Shown: positions 16,473 through 26,368 of the stretch, one piece after another
How the letters are laid out: every line of letters begins with the position of its first letter
Position numbering within the stretch: position 1 is the first letter of the stretch
Source: Mycolicibacterium thermoresistibile
GTDB lineage: Bacteria; Actinomycetota; Actinomycetes; Mycobacteriales; Mycobacteriaceae
Assembly: GCF_900187065.1 (NCBI RefSeq)
Contig: NZ_LT906483.1
Coordinates: 868,001-932,000 of the forward strand
Direction of reading: 5' to 3'
DNA length: 64,000 nt
Notes under the pieces: generated by a model
Told to the model about the DNA's origin: nothing
Seen by the model: only the letters and a program-made list of their open reading frames with translations
The model's database searches: none
Made by a program: the position numbers and the translations under genes

Positions 16473-16979
16473 ATGCCGATCATCACCGCAGTTCAGGGCG
16501 ACATCACCAAGCAGACCGTGGATGCGATCGTCAACGCCGCCAACCGCGCCATGCGCGGCGGGGGCGGTGTCGACGGGGCGATTCACCGCGCCGGCGGACC
16601 GGCGATCCTGCGCGACTGCATCGAGCGGTTCCCGGACGGGCTGGCCACCGGCGACGCGGGCTGGACCACCGCGGGTGATCTGGCCGCGCGCTGGGTGATC
16701 CACACCGTCGGCCCGAACTACCGCGCCGGGGAGCGCGACCGGTCACTGCTGGAGTCCTGCTACCGGCGATCGCTGGAGGTGGCCGATGAGCTCGGCGCCG
16801 CCACGGTTGCGTTCCCGTTGATCAGCAGCGGCATCTACGGCTGGCCCCGTCACGACGCCATCGCCGCCGCGATCGAGACCATCGGCCTGGCCGACGCCCG
16901 GGTCGAGGAAGCCCGGATCGTGGCGTTCGACCTCGACACCTACGAGGCCGTCCGTACGCAGCTGGAACAGCGGACGTAG
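16473..16979 (+). CDS. Macrodomain protein (O-acetyl-ADP-ribose deacetylase-like)
   Basis: 168 residues, a single macrodomain. The ADP-ribose-binding signature NAANRAMRGGGGVDGAIHRA starts at residue 21; a second loop 'TVAFPLISSGIYGWPRHDA' binds the diphosphate. The YmdB/MacroD class hydrolyses O-acetyl-ADP-ribose or ADP-ribosylated protein. The 229 bases between it and the divergent kinase hold both promoters. It lies upstream of the MazG-like/NERD-helicase pair on the same strand with a 171-base gap, so co-expression is possible but not shown. Confidence 0.9.
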   Translation: MPIITAVQGDITKQTVDAIVNAANRAMRGGGGVDGAIHRAGGPAILRDCIERFPDGLATGDAGWTTAGDLAARWVIHTVGPNYRAGERDRSLLESCYRRSLEVADELGAATVAFPLISSGIYGWPRHDAIAAAIETIGLADARVEEARIVAFDLDTYEAVRTQLEQRT

Positions 16980-17150
16980 CTACCTCGGCCGAGCGGAGGT
17001 GCTCACTGCCGCGACGACCCTTTCTCGGTCACGTCCGGCCACACACTCGCGCGCCGTCGCTCAACCCTCTCTGACACCCCCTCTGACACCCTGACAGCCC
17101 ATTGTCGGCGCCATGGGCTACAACTATCGGCAACCGAGGGGGACGATGTC

Positions 17151-17465
17151 ATGGGCAAACTCGTGCGGGACCGCATCCCGGACCTCATCCGGGCCGACGG
17201 CCGGACACCGAGGGTGCGGACGCTGAACCGCGCCGAGCTGCGTACCGCCCTGTACGCCAAGCTGGCTGAAGAAGTCGACGAACTGCGGGCCGCTGCCGGC
17301 CGGGACGCCGTCATCGAGGAGGCTGCCGACATCCTCGAGGTGCTCACCGCTATCGTCGGCGAATACGACGCCGACCTGGATGGCATCATCGACGCGGCGC
17401 GGGCAAAGCGGACGCACCGAGGAGGGTTCGACATGCGGTTGTGGCTGGACGGGGTGGAGCCGTGA
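17151..17465 (+). CDS. MazG-like (all-alpha) nucleotide pyrophosphohydrolase
   Basis: 104 residues beginning MGKLVRDRIPDLIRADG, the typical start of phosphoribosyl-ATP pyrophosphohydrolase-like proteins. The metal-binding pattern EExxE (Glu40, 41, 44) and ExxD (Glu57, Asp60) is complete. The enzyme should cleave an NTP or related nucleotide to NMP plus pyrophosphate. Its stop overlaps the GTG of the NERD-helicase gene (GTGA), so the two are translationally coupled. It is not the histidine-pathway HisE (no his genes nearby). The pairing with a nuclease-helicase suggests a nucleotide- or DNA-damage-related or defence role. Confidence 0.82.
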   Translation: MGKLVRDRIPDLIRADGRTPRVRTLNRAELRTALYAKLAEEVDELRAAAGRDAVIEEAADILEVLTAIVGEYDADLDGIIDAARAKRTHRGGFDMRLWLDGVEP

Positions 17466-19117
17466 CCATCACCCCCGACGAGTATCCCCGCCTCAACGCC
17501 TCGGAGCGGTCCACCTATCAGGCGCTGGTCGATCAGCTCGAACCCAACGACCTGCTGGTCCCCGGTCAGCGGGTCACCGACCACCTCAAGGACCACGAGG
17601 TCGACTTCGTCGTCGGCATCGAGGGCGCAGGCATCGTCTGCGTCGAGGTCAAGGGCGGGGAGGTCTGGCACGACGGCGACGGCTGGCGGCAGAAACGTGG
17701 CGGCCGCGAGGTCAGCATCCACCCCGTGCGCCAGGCCCGCGAAGCCTGCTACGCGCTGCGCGACTTCATCGAGAAGGATCCCCGCTGGACGCAGGGCCGG
17801 TTGCGGTGGGACCACGTCATCGTGCTGCCCAACACCGAACTACCCGACGACTTCGGTCTGCCGGAATGTCCGCGATGGAAAGTCATCGACCGCAACGACT
17901 TACCGAACATCGTCGAGAAACTGCGCTACGTGCTGCTCAATCAGAAGCTCGACCGGCCGCTGCTGACCAAGGAGGGCATCGACCAGCTGGCCACCGCGTT
18001 GAGCGGCCGCGGGCTGCCGCAGCGTGACGTCGTCGCCCGCGCCCTGGCCAATGAGGACGCCGCCGACGCGCTCACCGAACATCAGGCCGTCATCCTCGAC
18101 GCGATCCGGATGCTCAACCGGGTCGAGGTACGCGGGGGAGCGGGCAGCGGCAAGACATTCCTGGCCGTCGAGCAGGCCCGCCGGCTGGCGCAGCGGGGAC
18201 AACGGGTCGCGCTGGTGTGCTACTCACACGGGCTGGCGTCGTACCTGGAGCGGATCACCGCGTCCTGGCCGCGCCGGCATCGGCCCGCCTACGTCGGCGA
18301 GTTTCACGCACTCGGAATGCAGTGGGGTGCACCGGAAGGTCCGGACGAGTCGGTGCGCACCGAGGAGTCGGTGCAGTTCTGGGAGCACGACCTGCCCGCG
18401 CAGATGGCCGAGCTGGCCGCCCGGCTCGAACCGGGCCAGCGGTTCGACTCGGTGGTCGTCGACGAGGCCCAGGATTTCGCCGATGCCTGGTGGGATCCCC
18501 TGCTGGCGGCGCTGGACGATCCGGTCGAGGGCGGGATCTACGTGTTCTCCGATGAAGGCCAGCGGGTGTTCGACCGCTACGGAGTGCCGCCGGTGCCGCT
18601 GGTGCCGTTGATCCTCGACCACAACCTGCGCAACACCCGCCAGATCGCCAGAGCGTTCCAGCCGCTGGTCAACCATCCGATGCGGTTCCGCGGCGGCGAC
18701 GGCCCGGCCGTGACGTTCATCCCCTGCGACCGGGAGGAGGCGATGGACGTCGGCGACGACCAGGTCGACGCATTACTGGAACAAGGCTGGCGGCCCGAGG
18801 ACCTCGCGCTGCTCACCACCGGCAGCCGGCACCCCGAACAGGTGGCCCGGCAGGCTGAGGGGCACAAGGCCTACTGGGACACGTTCTGGGACACCGACCA
18901 GGTGTTCTACGGCCACGTGCTCGGGTTCAAGGGACTGGAGCGCCGGTGTGTGGTGCTGGTGGTCAACGAGACCGGCAAGTTCGAACGGTCCCGCGAACGG
19001 CTCTACGTCGGTCTCTCCCGGGCCCGCGACCAGCTGGTGGTGTGCGGCGATCCGGACTTCATCCGTGCGGTGGGCGGCCCGGATCTGGCGCGACGGCTCA
19101 ACATCCCTGCCGACTGA
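17462..19117 (+). CDS. NERD nuclease-UvrD/Rep-like helicase fusion
   Basis: 551 residues. The N-terminal NERD domain (about 10-120) has the PD-(D/E)xK-type residues Asp48 and Glu62-x-Lys64 (VEVKGGE). A superfamily 1 helicase follows: Walker A GGAGSGKT at 225-232, Walker B 'VVVDEAQDFAD', the arginine-containing motif 'LDHNLRNTRQIARAFQPL', and C-terminal motif 'ERLYVGLSRARDQLVVCGD'. It should bind, unwind and perhaps nick DNA or RNA. The start is GTG 17462, overlapping the MazG-like stop. Similar NERD-helicases are found both as repair factors and in phage-defence settings; which applies here is unknown. Confidence 0.88.
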   Translation: MTITPDEYPRLNASERSTYQALVDQLEPNDLLVPGQRVTDHLKDHEVDFVVGIEGAGIVCVEVKGGEVWHDGDGWRQKRGGREVSIHPVRQAREACYALRDFIEKDPRWTQGRLRWDHVIVLPNTELPDDFGLPECPRWKVIDRNDLPNIVEKLRYVLLNQKLDRPLLTKEGIDQLATALSGRGLPQRDVVARALANEDAADALTEHQAVILDAIRMLNRVEVRGGAGSGKTFLAVEQARRLAQRGQRVALVCYSHGLASYLERITASWPRRHRPAYVGEFHALGMQWGAPEGPDESVRTEESVQFWEHDLPAQMAELAARLEPGQRFDSVVVDEAQDFADAWWDPLLAALDDPVEGGIYVFSDEGQRVFDRYGVPPVPLVPLILDHNLRNTRQIARAFQPLVNHPMRFRGGDGPAVTFIPCDREEAMDVGDDQVDALLEQGWRPEDLALLTTGSRHPEQVARQAEGHKAYWDTFWDTDQVFYGHVLGFKGLERRCVVLVVNETGKFERSRERLYVGLSRARDQLVVCGDPDFIRAVGGPDLARRLNIPAD

Positions 19118-19162
19118 CCGCGCCGGCGGTTGGACAGGCGGACGCCGGGGTACTGCACGTGC

Positions 19163-20560
19163 GTGGAGAGGTTGAGCGGCCTCGATGCGGGGCTCTTGTA
19201 CAGCGAGTCGCCCGCGGTGCCGCTGCACGTGTGCGCGATCGTCGAGCTGGACCCGACGACGGTTCCGGGTGGATACAGCTTCGAGCGCTTCCGGGACGCC
19301 CTGGCGGCGCGGATGCGTGCGGTGCCCGAGCTGCGCGCCAAGCTCGCCGACAACCCACTGAATCTCGACCATCCGGTGTGGGTCGAGGACACCACACTGG
19401 ACCTGACCCGCCACCTCAAAAGGGTCGGCCTGCCGGCGCCGGGCGGCCGACGGGAACTGGCCGACCTCTGTGCCCACATCGCGTCGGTTCCGCTGGATCG
19501 CAGCAAACCACTGTGGGAGATGTGGGTGATCGAGAACCTCGGCGGCACAGTGCAGGACGGCACTCCTGCGGACCGCGACGGTCCGATCGCGTTGATGATC
19601 AAGGTGCACCACGCCGCGGTCGACGGGGTGTCGGCGGCCAACCTGCTCAACCAGCTGTGTGACCCCGAGCCGGACGCCCCGCAGCGCGACCCGGTCGGCG
19701 GCGTCGGTGACGCGACGCCATGGGGGATCGCGGCGGGCGGGCTGCTGCGCTTCCTCACCCGCCCGTTACAGATGGCCAGGATGGTTCCGGAAACGACGTC
19801 GACGATCGTCAGGACCGTGGGCCGCGTGGTCACCGGAACGGCGATGGCCGCACCGTTCTCCGCACCGACGACACCCTTCAACGCCCCATTGACCTCGGAG
19901 CGCACCATCGCTCTGGCCCAACTGAGCCTGGGCGACGTCAAACTCGTGAAGAACCGCTACGGCGTCACGGTCAACGACGTCGTGATGGCGTTGTGCGCCG
20001 GAGCGCTACACGGCTTCCTGCGGGACCGCGAACAGCTGCCGGAGACTCCGCTGACCGCCGTGGTGCCCTCGTCGGTTCGCGACGTGTCTGACCGGCCGGG
20101 CCGCAACCAGATCTCGGGAATGTTCTGCGACCTGCACACCGATCTCGACGATGCGTCGCAGCGGCTCCGCGCCATCGCCGAAACGAACGCGAACGCAAAG
20201 AAACACAGCTCCGTCCTCGGACCGACGTTGCTGGTCGACGCGGCCGAGATCTTCTCCCGCGCCGGTTTCGGCTGGCTGATCAACCTTCTGTCCCGCACCC
20301 CACTGACCCGCGCGACGATCCACAACGTGATCATGTCCAACGTCGCCGGGCCGCCGATGACGTTGTACATCTGCGGCGCGCAGGTGAAAGCGCTCTATCC
20401 GCTCGGCCCGATCTTTCACGGTTCGGGTGTGAACATCACGGTGATGTCGAACGACGACAAGATCAACGTCGGCATCCTCTCCTGCCCGCAGCTGGCGGAC
20501 GACCTGTGGGATCTGGCCGACCGCTTCCAGGTCGAGCTGGACACCCTGCTTCACCGCTAG
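19163..20560 (+). CDS. Wax ester synthase/diacylglycerol acyltransferase (WS/DGAT)
   Basis: 465 residues from the GTG at 19163, beginning with the conserved (M)ERLSGLDAGLLYSES. The catalytic motif HHAAVDG is at 149-155. A C-terminal region with 'NVIMSNVAGPPMTLYICGAQ' and PLGPIFHGSGVNI matches the family. The enzyme transfers an acyl group from acyl-CoA to diacylglycerol or a long-chain alcohol, forming storage lipid; mycobacteria carry many paralogues. It converges on jetC with 25 bases between stop codons and occupies the place where jetD would be expected. Confidence 0.93.
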   Translation: MERLSGLDAGLLYSESPAVPLHVCAIVELDPTTVPGGYSFERFRDALAARMRAVPELRAKLADNPLNLDHPVWVEDTTLDLTRHLKRVGLPAPGGRRELADLCAHIASVPLDRSKPLWEMWVIENLGGTVQDGTPADRDGPIALMIKVHHAAVDGVSAANLLNQLCDPEPDAPQRDPVGGVGDATPWGIAAGGLLRFLTRPLQMARMVPETTSTIVRTVGRVVTGTAMAAPFSAPTTPFNAPLTSERTIALAQLSLGDVKLVKNRYGVTVNDVVMALCAGALHGFLRDREQLPETPLTAVVPSSVRDVSDRPGRNQISGMFCDLHTDLDDASQRLRAIAETNANAKKHSSVLGPTLLVDAAEIFSRAGFGWLINLLSRTPLTRATIHNVIMSNVAGPPMTLYICGAQVKALYPLGPIFHGSGVNITVMSNDDKINVGILSCPQLADDLWDLADRFQVELDTLLHR

Positions 20561-20585
20561 GTCAACGGGCTCCAGCCGTGGCCAC

Positions 20586-23500
20586 TCACACCCCGGCCGG
20601 CACCCGCGACGAGCCCATCTTCTCGCGCAGCGCGGTGAACTCCGAGATGGTCCGGGTCGCCACCGACGCCACCGGCCGGGGATTACGGCCCGTCGCCTCG
20701 GTCTTGGACACCATCACCACACTGTCGACGTACGGCTGGATCGTCGTCGCGTTCTGCACCGTCGCCACGATCACCAGCTGGAACCCGAACTTGCGGAACG
20801 CCTCCAACGCCTGCTGCGCGAACTGCGGGTCGGACTTGGAGAACGCCTCGTCGAGCATCAGCTGGGCGAACACCGGCCGGTTGTCGCGACTGTCCGGGCT
20901 GGCCAGGTTGAAGCTCAGCGCCCCCGCCAGACAGAACGCCATCAGCTTCTCCTGCTCCCCACCGGAGTTGTCGCCCGCGTTGGAATGGGTGCGGATCAGC
21001 TCACCGGTGGCGACGTCCCACTCCGCGCAGTCGAAGGTGAACCGGTTGCGCACGTCCAGCGCATCGCGGGTCCAGGCCCGGTCCTCCGGTGTCGTCGACG
21101 CCAACCGGTTACGCAGTCGCAGAATGTCGGCGTACTGATCCAGGATCGCCTGCTTGTCGCCCAGCCCGACCTCGGCGATGCGGCGGCTGATCGCCCGCAC
21201 GATCTCGGTCAGCTCGGCCACCGCCGTCAACTGCCGCGGGGTGGCCCGCAACGTCAGCCGGGTGCCGCGGTTGAACTCCACCGCCCCCAGCCCGGTGTTG
21301 ACCCGTTCGATCTGCTCGGCGATCCGCCGCGCCTCCTGTTCGGCCACCCGGTGCAGCGTCAGGATCGCGTCCGGCGCCTGCTCGGTCACCAGCCGCATCA
21401 TCCGCTCGTAGGCCTCGGGCAGCTCCCGCTCGTCGATGTGCCGGCACAACGCCACGTAGTCGTGCACCCGTTCGTCGAACACATCACTGTCGTTGGGGAT
21501 GGCGTCCGGGAATGTGGTGTCGAAAGTGTTGAGGATGCGGGCCAATTCGTCATACGACCGCCGACGGCTCTCGCGCAGCTGCTCACGCTCCCGCTTGATC
21601 GCGGCGAACAACGCCTCCCGGTGCGGCTCCGGATCGAGCAGCTCCAAGCCCACCGGCACCTGCGCGGCGAAGCGCTGCAGCAGCTCGGTCAACGGCTCGG
21701 ACACGAATCTATGCTCTCCGCGCGAGCGCTCATCGGCAGGCGGCGACAACCGCTCGGCCAGCTCCAACAGCCGGGTGCGTCGCGTGTCCAGCTCGTCGCG
21801 GCGGGTCTGCACCGCGCCGCGCCGGGTCATCAGCTTCTGGATCTGCGCCCAGCAGTCCTCCGCCCGCGCGTTGAGCGCATCCAGATCCGGATGCTCGGCC
21901 AAAAGCAGCTCATACTGCTCACGCAGCCGGTCGGCATGCCCGTCGGCGGTCTCCACGTCGATCTGGCTCCACTGCGGGAACTGCTCGCAGATCGCCCGGC
22001 ACGACGCCGCCCAGTCCCGCCACTGCTGCCGCTGCGCGGCGATCTCATCGGCGACCCGGCGCGCCTTCTGGTACGCCTCCTCCGCGGCGGCTAGCTCGAC
22101 GGTCAACGCGTTGATCTTCGCCGAGACATCGCCCTGGAACAGGTATTCGGACTGGCGCACCGGCCGCCGGTCGTCCTTGATCGCCAGCCGATCGGACTCC
22201 TTGTACAGGCCGGTGTCGGTCACCGCACGGCGGAACCGGCCGAACACGTTCGGGTCGTCCACACAGATGTGATCACCGGCCGCGGCGATCACATCGGCGG
22301 CCTCCGCCGCACACGGATGGTTCGGGTCGACCACGAACAGCTTGCCGGCCAACGTGTTCGGCTCCGGCTCCACCGGCTCCGCCCCGTACATCCTCGCCCG
22401 CACATGATGCAGCGCCAGCCGGCCGCGCATGTTCGTCTCGTTGACGAACCGCAGCACCGCACCCCAGTACGCGTCCGGCACCAGCAGCCGCAACCCGGCG
22501 CCGCGCAGCACCTTCTCCACCGCCACCCGCCACCGGGTCTGATCCGGCCGCAGATCCATCAGCTCGGCGATGTAGGGCAACTCCGACGGGTCGACACCGA
22601 TCGCGGCGCAGATCTGTTCCCGCATCACCAGCGCGAACTCGGGCAGCGACGAACCCACCTTCTCCACCCGGCGCAGCTCCGCGGCGATCTCGTCGCGGGC
22701 CAGCCGGGCCGCCTTCTGCGCGTACTCGGCGTCGGTGGACTCCTCCCGGCGCCGCTCGGCCTTGGCCAGCGACTCGGTGGCCTCGGTGAGCAGCCGCTCA
22801 CGCAGATTCCAGAACTCCTCGGCGGTCTCCGGGATCTCCAGCCCGTGCGCGGTCAGCATGTCCTCATACGCCGTCCGGCGCCGCGACACCTGCTCGGCCT
22901 CGGCCTCGGCGGCGGTCAGCTGCGACTGCAGCGGCGCCAGGCTGGCGCTCGACCCGCTGATCTGCGCGGTCAGCGAATCCGCCTCCGCCTTGGCGAGATT
23001 CAGTTGCCGCGTGATGTCCTGGTATTCGTTGTCGAGCTGTTCGATGGTGCTGTCGAGCTGGGCGATCTGCTCTGGGCACTGCGCCAGCCGTACATGGTCG
23101 GTGTAGGCGCGCACCGTCGGCATGTCGACCAGATCGATGATGCCCAGATCCGACGACTCCGCGGCGTACCGCTGCTGAATCTGCTCGATATCGCCGAGGA
23201 TCTTGCGTTTGCGCTGCGCGACCGCCAGCAGCTCCCGCGCCTCCACCAGCGGGTCGATCTGCTTGAGCGCCTCCGGCAGCCGTGCCAGGCTCTCCGGCTC
23301 GTCGAGCATGAACTCCCGGACGAACTGTTCCAGCCCGCCGACGCTCTTCAGCGATTTGGCCTTACCCAGCAACTGCTGGGCGGCGTCGGAGGCGCGGATC
23401 CCGATGGTGGCGTACAGCTGCGCCAGATACTGCGATTCCACCTTGGTGGTGAACCGCCAGCCCCCCTCCTTGAAGACCGACGCGTCGAACCGGCGGGCCG

Positions 23501-23975
23501 CCCACCGGTTGCACACCTCCTCGATGTCCAGGTCGCCGTCGCCGATCACGAACCGGCTCGAGGAATCGGACCGCGACTCGCCGGTCAACCACTTGAGCAC
23601 CAGGCCGGTCACCGTGCGTCCGGAGTCGCTGGTGTAGGTGACCGCCACCGCCGACCACGTGGTGCCCTCGCCGCGCAGATACATCACCCGGTTGGTGCCG
23701 CCGTCGCTGCGCTGCCCCCACGCGCCCCGCACGTACTTGTCGACGGTGCGCCGGCCGGCGCTGGACCCGGCGGCGGTCTGATCACCCGAGGCGTTGAAGT
23801 TGCGCCGGTTGAACGGCAGGAACCCCAGCGAGATCGCGTCCAGCAGAGACGATTTCCCGCTGCCCGAGGCGCCGGCGATCAACGCGCCGCCGGGCGAGAA
23901 CGGGATCGAGTGGTAGCCGTCGAACACCCCCCAGTTGATGACCTGCAACCGGGACAGGTGGAACTGTTCAGTCAA
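20586..23975 (-). CDS. jetC: JetC/MksB, SMC-like ATPase of a Wadjet/MksBEF condensin
   Basis: About 1129 residues from a TTG (23975) that overlaps the jetB stop. An ATG 24 codons upstream would overlap jetB by 80 bases. Walker A GASGSGKS is at 35-42. A long central coiled-coil region (heptad-rich, with a hinge-like segment containing [19 protein letters not shown]) follows, then the ABC signature [17 protein letters not shown] and Walker [13 protein letters not shown]. It is the motor of a plasmid-extruding SMC complex with JetA and JetB. The last gene of the usual set, jetD/mksG, is absent after it. Confidence 0.92.
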   Translation of the reverse strand: MTEQFHLSRLQVINWGVFDGYHSIPFSPGGALIAGASGSGKSSLLDAISLGFLPFNRRNFNASGDQTAAGSSAGRRTVDKYVRGAWGQRSDGGTNRVMYLRGEGTTWSAVAVTYTSDSGRTVTGLVLKWLTGESRSDSSSRFVIGDGDLDIEEVCNRWAARRFDASVFKEGGWRFTTKVESQYLAQLYATIGIRASDAAQQLLGKAKSLKSVGGLEQFVREFMLDEPESLARLPEALKQIDPLVEARELLAVAQRKRKILGDIEQIQQRYAAESSDLGIIDLVDMPTVRAYTDHVRLAQCPEQIAQLDSTIEQLDNEYQDITRQLNLAKAEADSLTAQISGSSASLAPLQSQLTAAEAEAEQVSRRRTAYEDMLTAHGLEIPETAEEFWNLRERLLTEATESLAKAERRREESTDAEYAQKAARLARDEIAAELRRVEKVGSSLPEFALVMREQICAAIGVDPSELPYIAELMDLRPDQTRWRVAVEKVLRGAGLRLLVPDAYWGAVLRFVNETNMRGRLALHHVRARMYGAEPVEPEPNTLAGKLFVVDPNHPCAAEAADVIAAAGDHICVDDPNVFGRFRRAVTDTGLYKESDRLAIKDDRRPVRQSEYLFQGDVSAKINALTVELAAAEEAYQKARRVADEIAAQRQQWRDWAASCRAICEQFPQWSQIDVETADGHADRLREQYELLLAEHPDLDALNARAEDCWAQIQKLMTRRGAVQTRRDELDTRRTRLLELAERLSPPADERSRGEHRFVSEPLTELLQRFAAQVPVGLELLDPEPHREALFAAIKREREQLRESRRRSYDELARILNTFDTTFPDAIPNDSDVFDERVHDYVALCRHIDERELPEAYERMMRLVTEQAPDAILTLHRVAEQEARRIAEQIERVNTGLGAVEFNRGTRLTLRATPRQLTAVAELTEIVRAISRRIAEVGLGDKQAILDQYADILRLRNRLASTTPEDRAWTRDALDVRNRFTFDCAEWDVATGELIRTHSNAGDNSGGEQEKLMAFCLAGALSFNLASPDSRDNRPVFAQLMLDEAFSKSDPQFAQQALEAFRKFGFQLVIVATVQNATTIQPYVDSVVMVSKTEATGRNPRPVASVATRTISEFTALREKMGSSRVPAGV

Positions 23976-24738
23976 CGACCTCAACCTCTTCGTCCAGACG
24001 GTCCTCGAGATCCTGCGGCGCCCCGTTCCCCGACTCGGGGGCGTCACCGTTGCGGGACTCGGGCGGCCCGCCGCGCTGCAGCTGTTCGAACTGCTGTTGC
24101 AGCTCGCTGATCACCGACGCGGTCATGATCGCGGTGATCACCGGGCTGATGGTGTAGCTGTCCTCGTCGTCGCGGTTGCGCCGCAGGATCTCCAGGCTGG
24201 TCAGCCGGGCGATCGCGCCGTCGATGCGGGCCGCGAACGTCACCGCGTCACGGTCGGTGTCGTTGAGCACCCCGGAGAACAGCGCGTGCATCTCCTCCCG
24301 GCTGATCACCACCTTCTGCCCGCCGGCCGCACGCATCATCTGCGCCAGGTGCAACGCCAGGATCGAGTCGTAGGTGCCCAGCGGTTCGCGGCGCAGCAGC
24401 TTCACCCCGCGCGCGGACTCGTAGCGGGCCTGCTCGACGAACGCGACATCGCCATTCTCGTACGGGCTTTCGACGATCCGCAGCAGCAGATCCAGCTCCG
24501 AGAGCCGCACCCGGAGCTGATCGCGGTACTCCAGCACCCACGAGTACAGATCGGGTTCGGTCTCCGCGCTGATGTAACGCCGCGTCAGCAGATGCTGCAA
24601 CGCCCAGCAGGCGCGGTCGGGCAGCTCCGACACATCGCCGTCGAACCGGGGCCGGCGCTGCTGCGGCGGCCGCGGGTTCTGGTTGACCTCCGGCAGCTGC
24701 GAGAACGCCGCGAGATCGGCTTCCTGATCGGTTGTCAC
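23968..24738 (-). CDS. jetB: JetB/MksE, DUF4194 kite-type subunit
   Basis: 256 residues with the DUF4194 pattern: [21 protein letters not shown] near the N-terminus, then winged-helix stretches through [21 protein letters not shown] low-complexity acidic C-terminus ends DEEVEVVD. In Wadjet/MksBEF complexes this subunit (KITE-like) binds the kleisin JetA and regulates the JetC ATPase. The start overlaps the jetA stop by four bases (ATGA) and the stop overlaps the jetC start, so the three are coupled in one operon. Confidence 0.9.
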   Translation of the reverse strand: MTTDQEADLAAFSQLPEVNQNPRPPQQRRPRFDGDVSELPDRACWALQHLLTRRYISAETEPDLYSWVLEYRDQLRVRLSELDLLLRIVESPYENGDVAFVEQARYESARGVKLLRREPLGTYDSILALHLAQMMRAAGGQKVVISREEMHALFSGVLNDTDRDAVTFAARIDGAIARLTSLEILRRNRDDEDSYTISPVITAIMTASVISELQQQFEQLQRGGPPESRNGDAPESGNGAPQDLEDRLDEEVEVVD

Positions 24739-26180
24739 GAGAGAGCTCCAGCCAGAGTGATCGGTTCGGTGAACATCAGATTCGGAACCTCGATGGCGCG
24801 GTCACGGCCGTCCGGGGACCGGAACCGCACCCAGGTCGACGGGCAGTCCCCGTCCACGCCGGGCTGTTTGAGCGCCCACGACCACAGCACGATGACATGC
24901 CCCAGATAGGCGCCCTGCCCGGCGCCGTCGACCAGGTCCACCGCCTGCGGCAGCGACACCGGACCGGAGGCCAGCTCGGTGTTGAGCCGCTCGGCCATCG
25001 CGGTGGCGTCCACCTGGGTGGTCAGCGCCGCGAAGCTGCTCAGGTCGACCTCACCGCCGGCCGGTTCGGCCGGTTTGGGCACCGACAGGTCACTGATCTT
25101 GAAGCTCAACGCGCCGACGGAACTGATTGCGTGCCGGGTCAGCGGCACCTCGATGTCCAGCCGGGAGTCGGCCAGCGACGTCTTCAACAGGGCGCGGGCC
25201 GCGGCGATCGCCTCGTTGAGCTGGCGCGCGATGCCGCGGCTCTGCTCCAGCGTGCCGAAGGCGGTGAACCGTTTGATTCGCTGGGCGCAGCGCTGCTGGA
25301 TGCGCTCCACCTCGTCGATCTGATGGCCGACCAGCTCGAAGAACCCGGTCATCACCTTGCGCAGCTGCGGGTCCAGCGCCGGCAGCGCCTCGGCGACCGC
25401 CGCCACATCGGCCTCGAACTCGGCCCGCTGGTCCGGATCGTTGACCATCCGCAGGAACGCGCGGTGGCTGTCGCGGCCCGAGCTCTCCCAGGCGGCCTGA
25501 TAGTCGGCGTACAACCGACGCTGGCGTTCCCGGTAGGCGGCGTTGCTGTCGATGGGTTCGTCCAGCGCGGCGGTGGCCTGCTCGATCATCGTCCCGTACT
25601 GGCCGATGTCGGTGATGATGCGCTCCATCTGCAGTGCGATCGCGCGGGCCTCGTCGTAGCAGTCGGTGACGTCGGGCTCCGGGCGTTCGCCGGCCTCGAG
25701 CGCCTCCAGCTCGGCCTGCAGCGCGGCGATCTGGGCCTCGATGTCCTTGCGGATCCGGGCCGGATCGCCGCCGACCCGGATCGCAACCTGCTTGAGCCGG
25801 GCCGCGATGCCGTTGATCGACCCTCCGGTGGCGATGGTGTCGTTGCGACGCAGCCCGCGCAGGAAGTCCAGCGCCCGGCGGGCGTCCTGGGTCAGATAGC
25901 AGACGTTCTGCCCGGTGCGGTCGTCGACGATGCGGTGCAGCCAGCCCTGGCTGGCCCAGTTCTTGATCAGCGCCAGACCGGATTGCCCGTCCGGGTGGTC
26001 GTCCAGCTCGGCGAGATCCCGCTCCAGCCGGATCACCAGTTCGGTCTCGGCGACCACACCCTCGTTGAGGTGGCGTTCCATCAAGGTGGCGTACAGCCCC
26101 AGGTTGTGGGTGGCCAGCAACCGGATGGCGCGCGATCCCTGCAGCTCACGGTTCATGCCGAGCAAATCGGCCGCCGACAT
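24735..26180 (-). CDS. jetA: JetA/MksF, DUF3375 kleisin-type subunit
   Basis: 481 residues from the ATG at 26180, the normal size for DUF3375. The N-terminus 'MSAADLLGMNRELQGSRAIR' corresponds to the usual first helix; a longer frame upstream is Arg-rich and lacks family features. A winged-helix start (ATHNLGLYATLMERHLNEG) and central coiled coils ('KDIEAQIAALQAELEALEAG') fit a kleisin bridging the JetC heads. It is first in the jetABC operon, separated from the threonine aldolase by 188 bases that include a hairpin (26279-26341). Confidence 0.9.
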   Translation of the reverse strand: MSAADLLGMNRELQGSRAIRLLATHNLGLYATLMERHLNEGVVAETELVIRLERDLAELDDHPDGQSGLALIKNWASQGWLHRIVDDRTGQNVCYLTQDARRALDFLRGLRRNDTIATGGSINGIAARLKQVAIRVGGDPARIRKDIEAQIAALQAELEALEAGERPEPDVTDCYDEARAIALQMERIITDIGQYGTMIEQATAALDEPIDSNAAYRERQRRLYADYQAAWESSGRDSHRAFLRMVNDPDQRAEFEADVAAVAEALPALDPQLRKVMTGFFELVGHQIDEVERIQQRCAQRIKRFTAFGTLEQSRGIARQLNEAIAAARALLKTSLADSRLDIEVPLTRHAISSVGALSFKISDLSVPKPAEPAGGEVDLSSFAALTTQVDATAMAERLNTELASGPVSLPQAVDLVDGAGQGAYLGHVIVLWSWALKQPGVDGDCPSTWVRFRSPDGRDRAIEVPNLMFTEPITLAGALS

Positions 26181-26278
26181 CCCCCTGTTGTCGTCCACCA
26201 ATTGGTCCTCGATGTCTCCTTCTGCTCCGATCAGACGGTCCAAGATAGCGCGCCGGCTCCACCCGCCACTCACCACGG

Positions 26279-26341
26279 CGCGAGCGTCCGGGTTTGCACG
26301 GCGACACGCCGGTGGAAGGTGTGCAGACACGGACGCTCGCG
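26279..26341 (-). terminator. Hairpin between threonine aldolase and jet operon
   Basis: A perfect 12-bp stem (CGCGAGCGTCCG at 26279-26290, CGGACGCTCGCG at 26330-26341) encloses further partial pairing (TGCAC/GTGCA). It lies after the aldolase stop and about 100 bases before jetA. There is no T run, as is common in mycobacteria. It may end aldolase transcription and separate the jet operon. Confidence 0.5.
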
Positions 26342-26368
26342 GGCCCGTCGCGGGCCGTCGGGGGGCTG

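Noticed and set aside
16244..16486. N-terminal extension of the Ser/Thr kinase
   Set aside because: The extra residues precede the normal start of such kinases (MSGPESRAGTRFGKY) and overlap the divergent promoter region of the macrodomain gene.
12632..16678. Two 650-690-codon open frames on the plus strand opposite the metallopeptidase and kinase
   Set aside because: Compositional mirror frames of high-GC genes; Arg/His/Gly-rich, no domain, and the minus-strand proteins are clearly real.
17065..17098. Short direct repeat (CTCTGACACCC twice) before the MazG-like gene
   Set aside because: Too short and degenerate to assign a function; no promoter pair fits around it.
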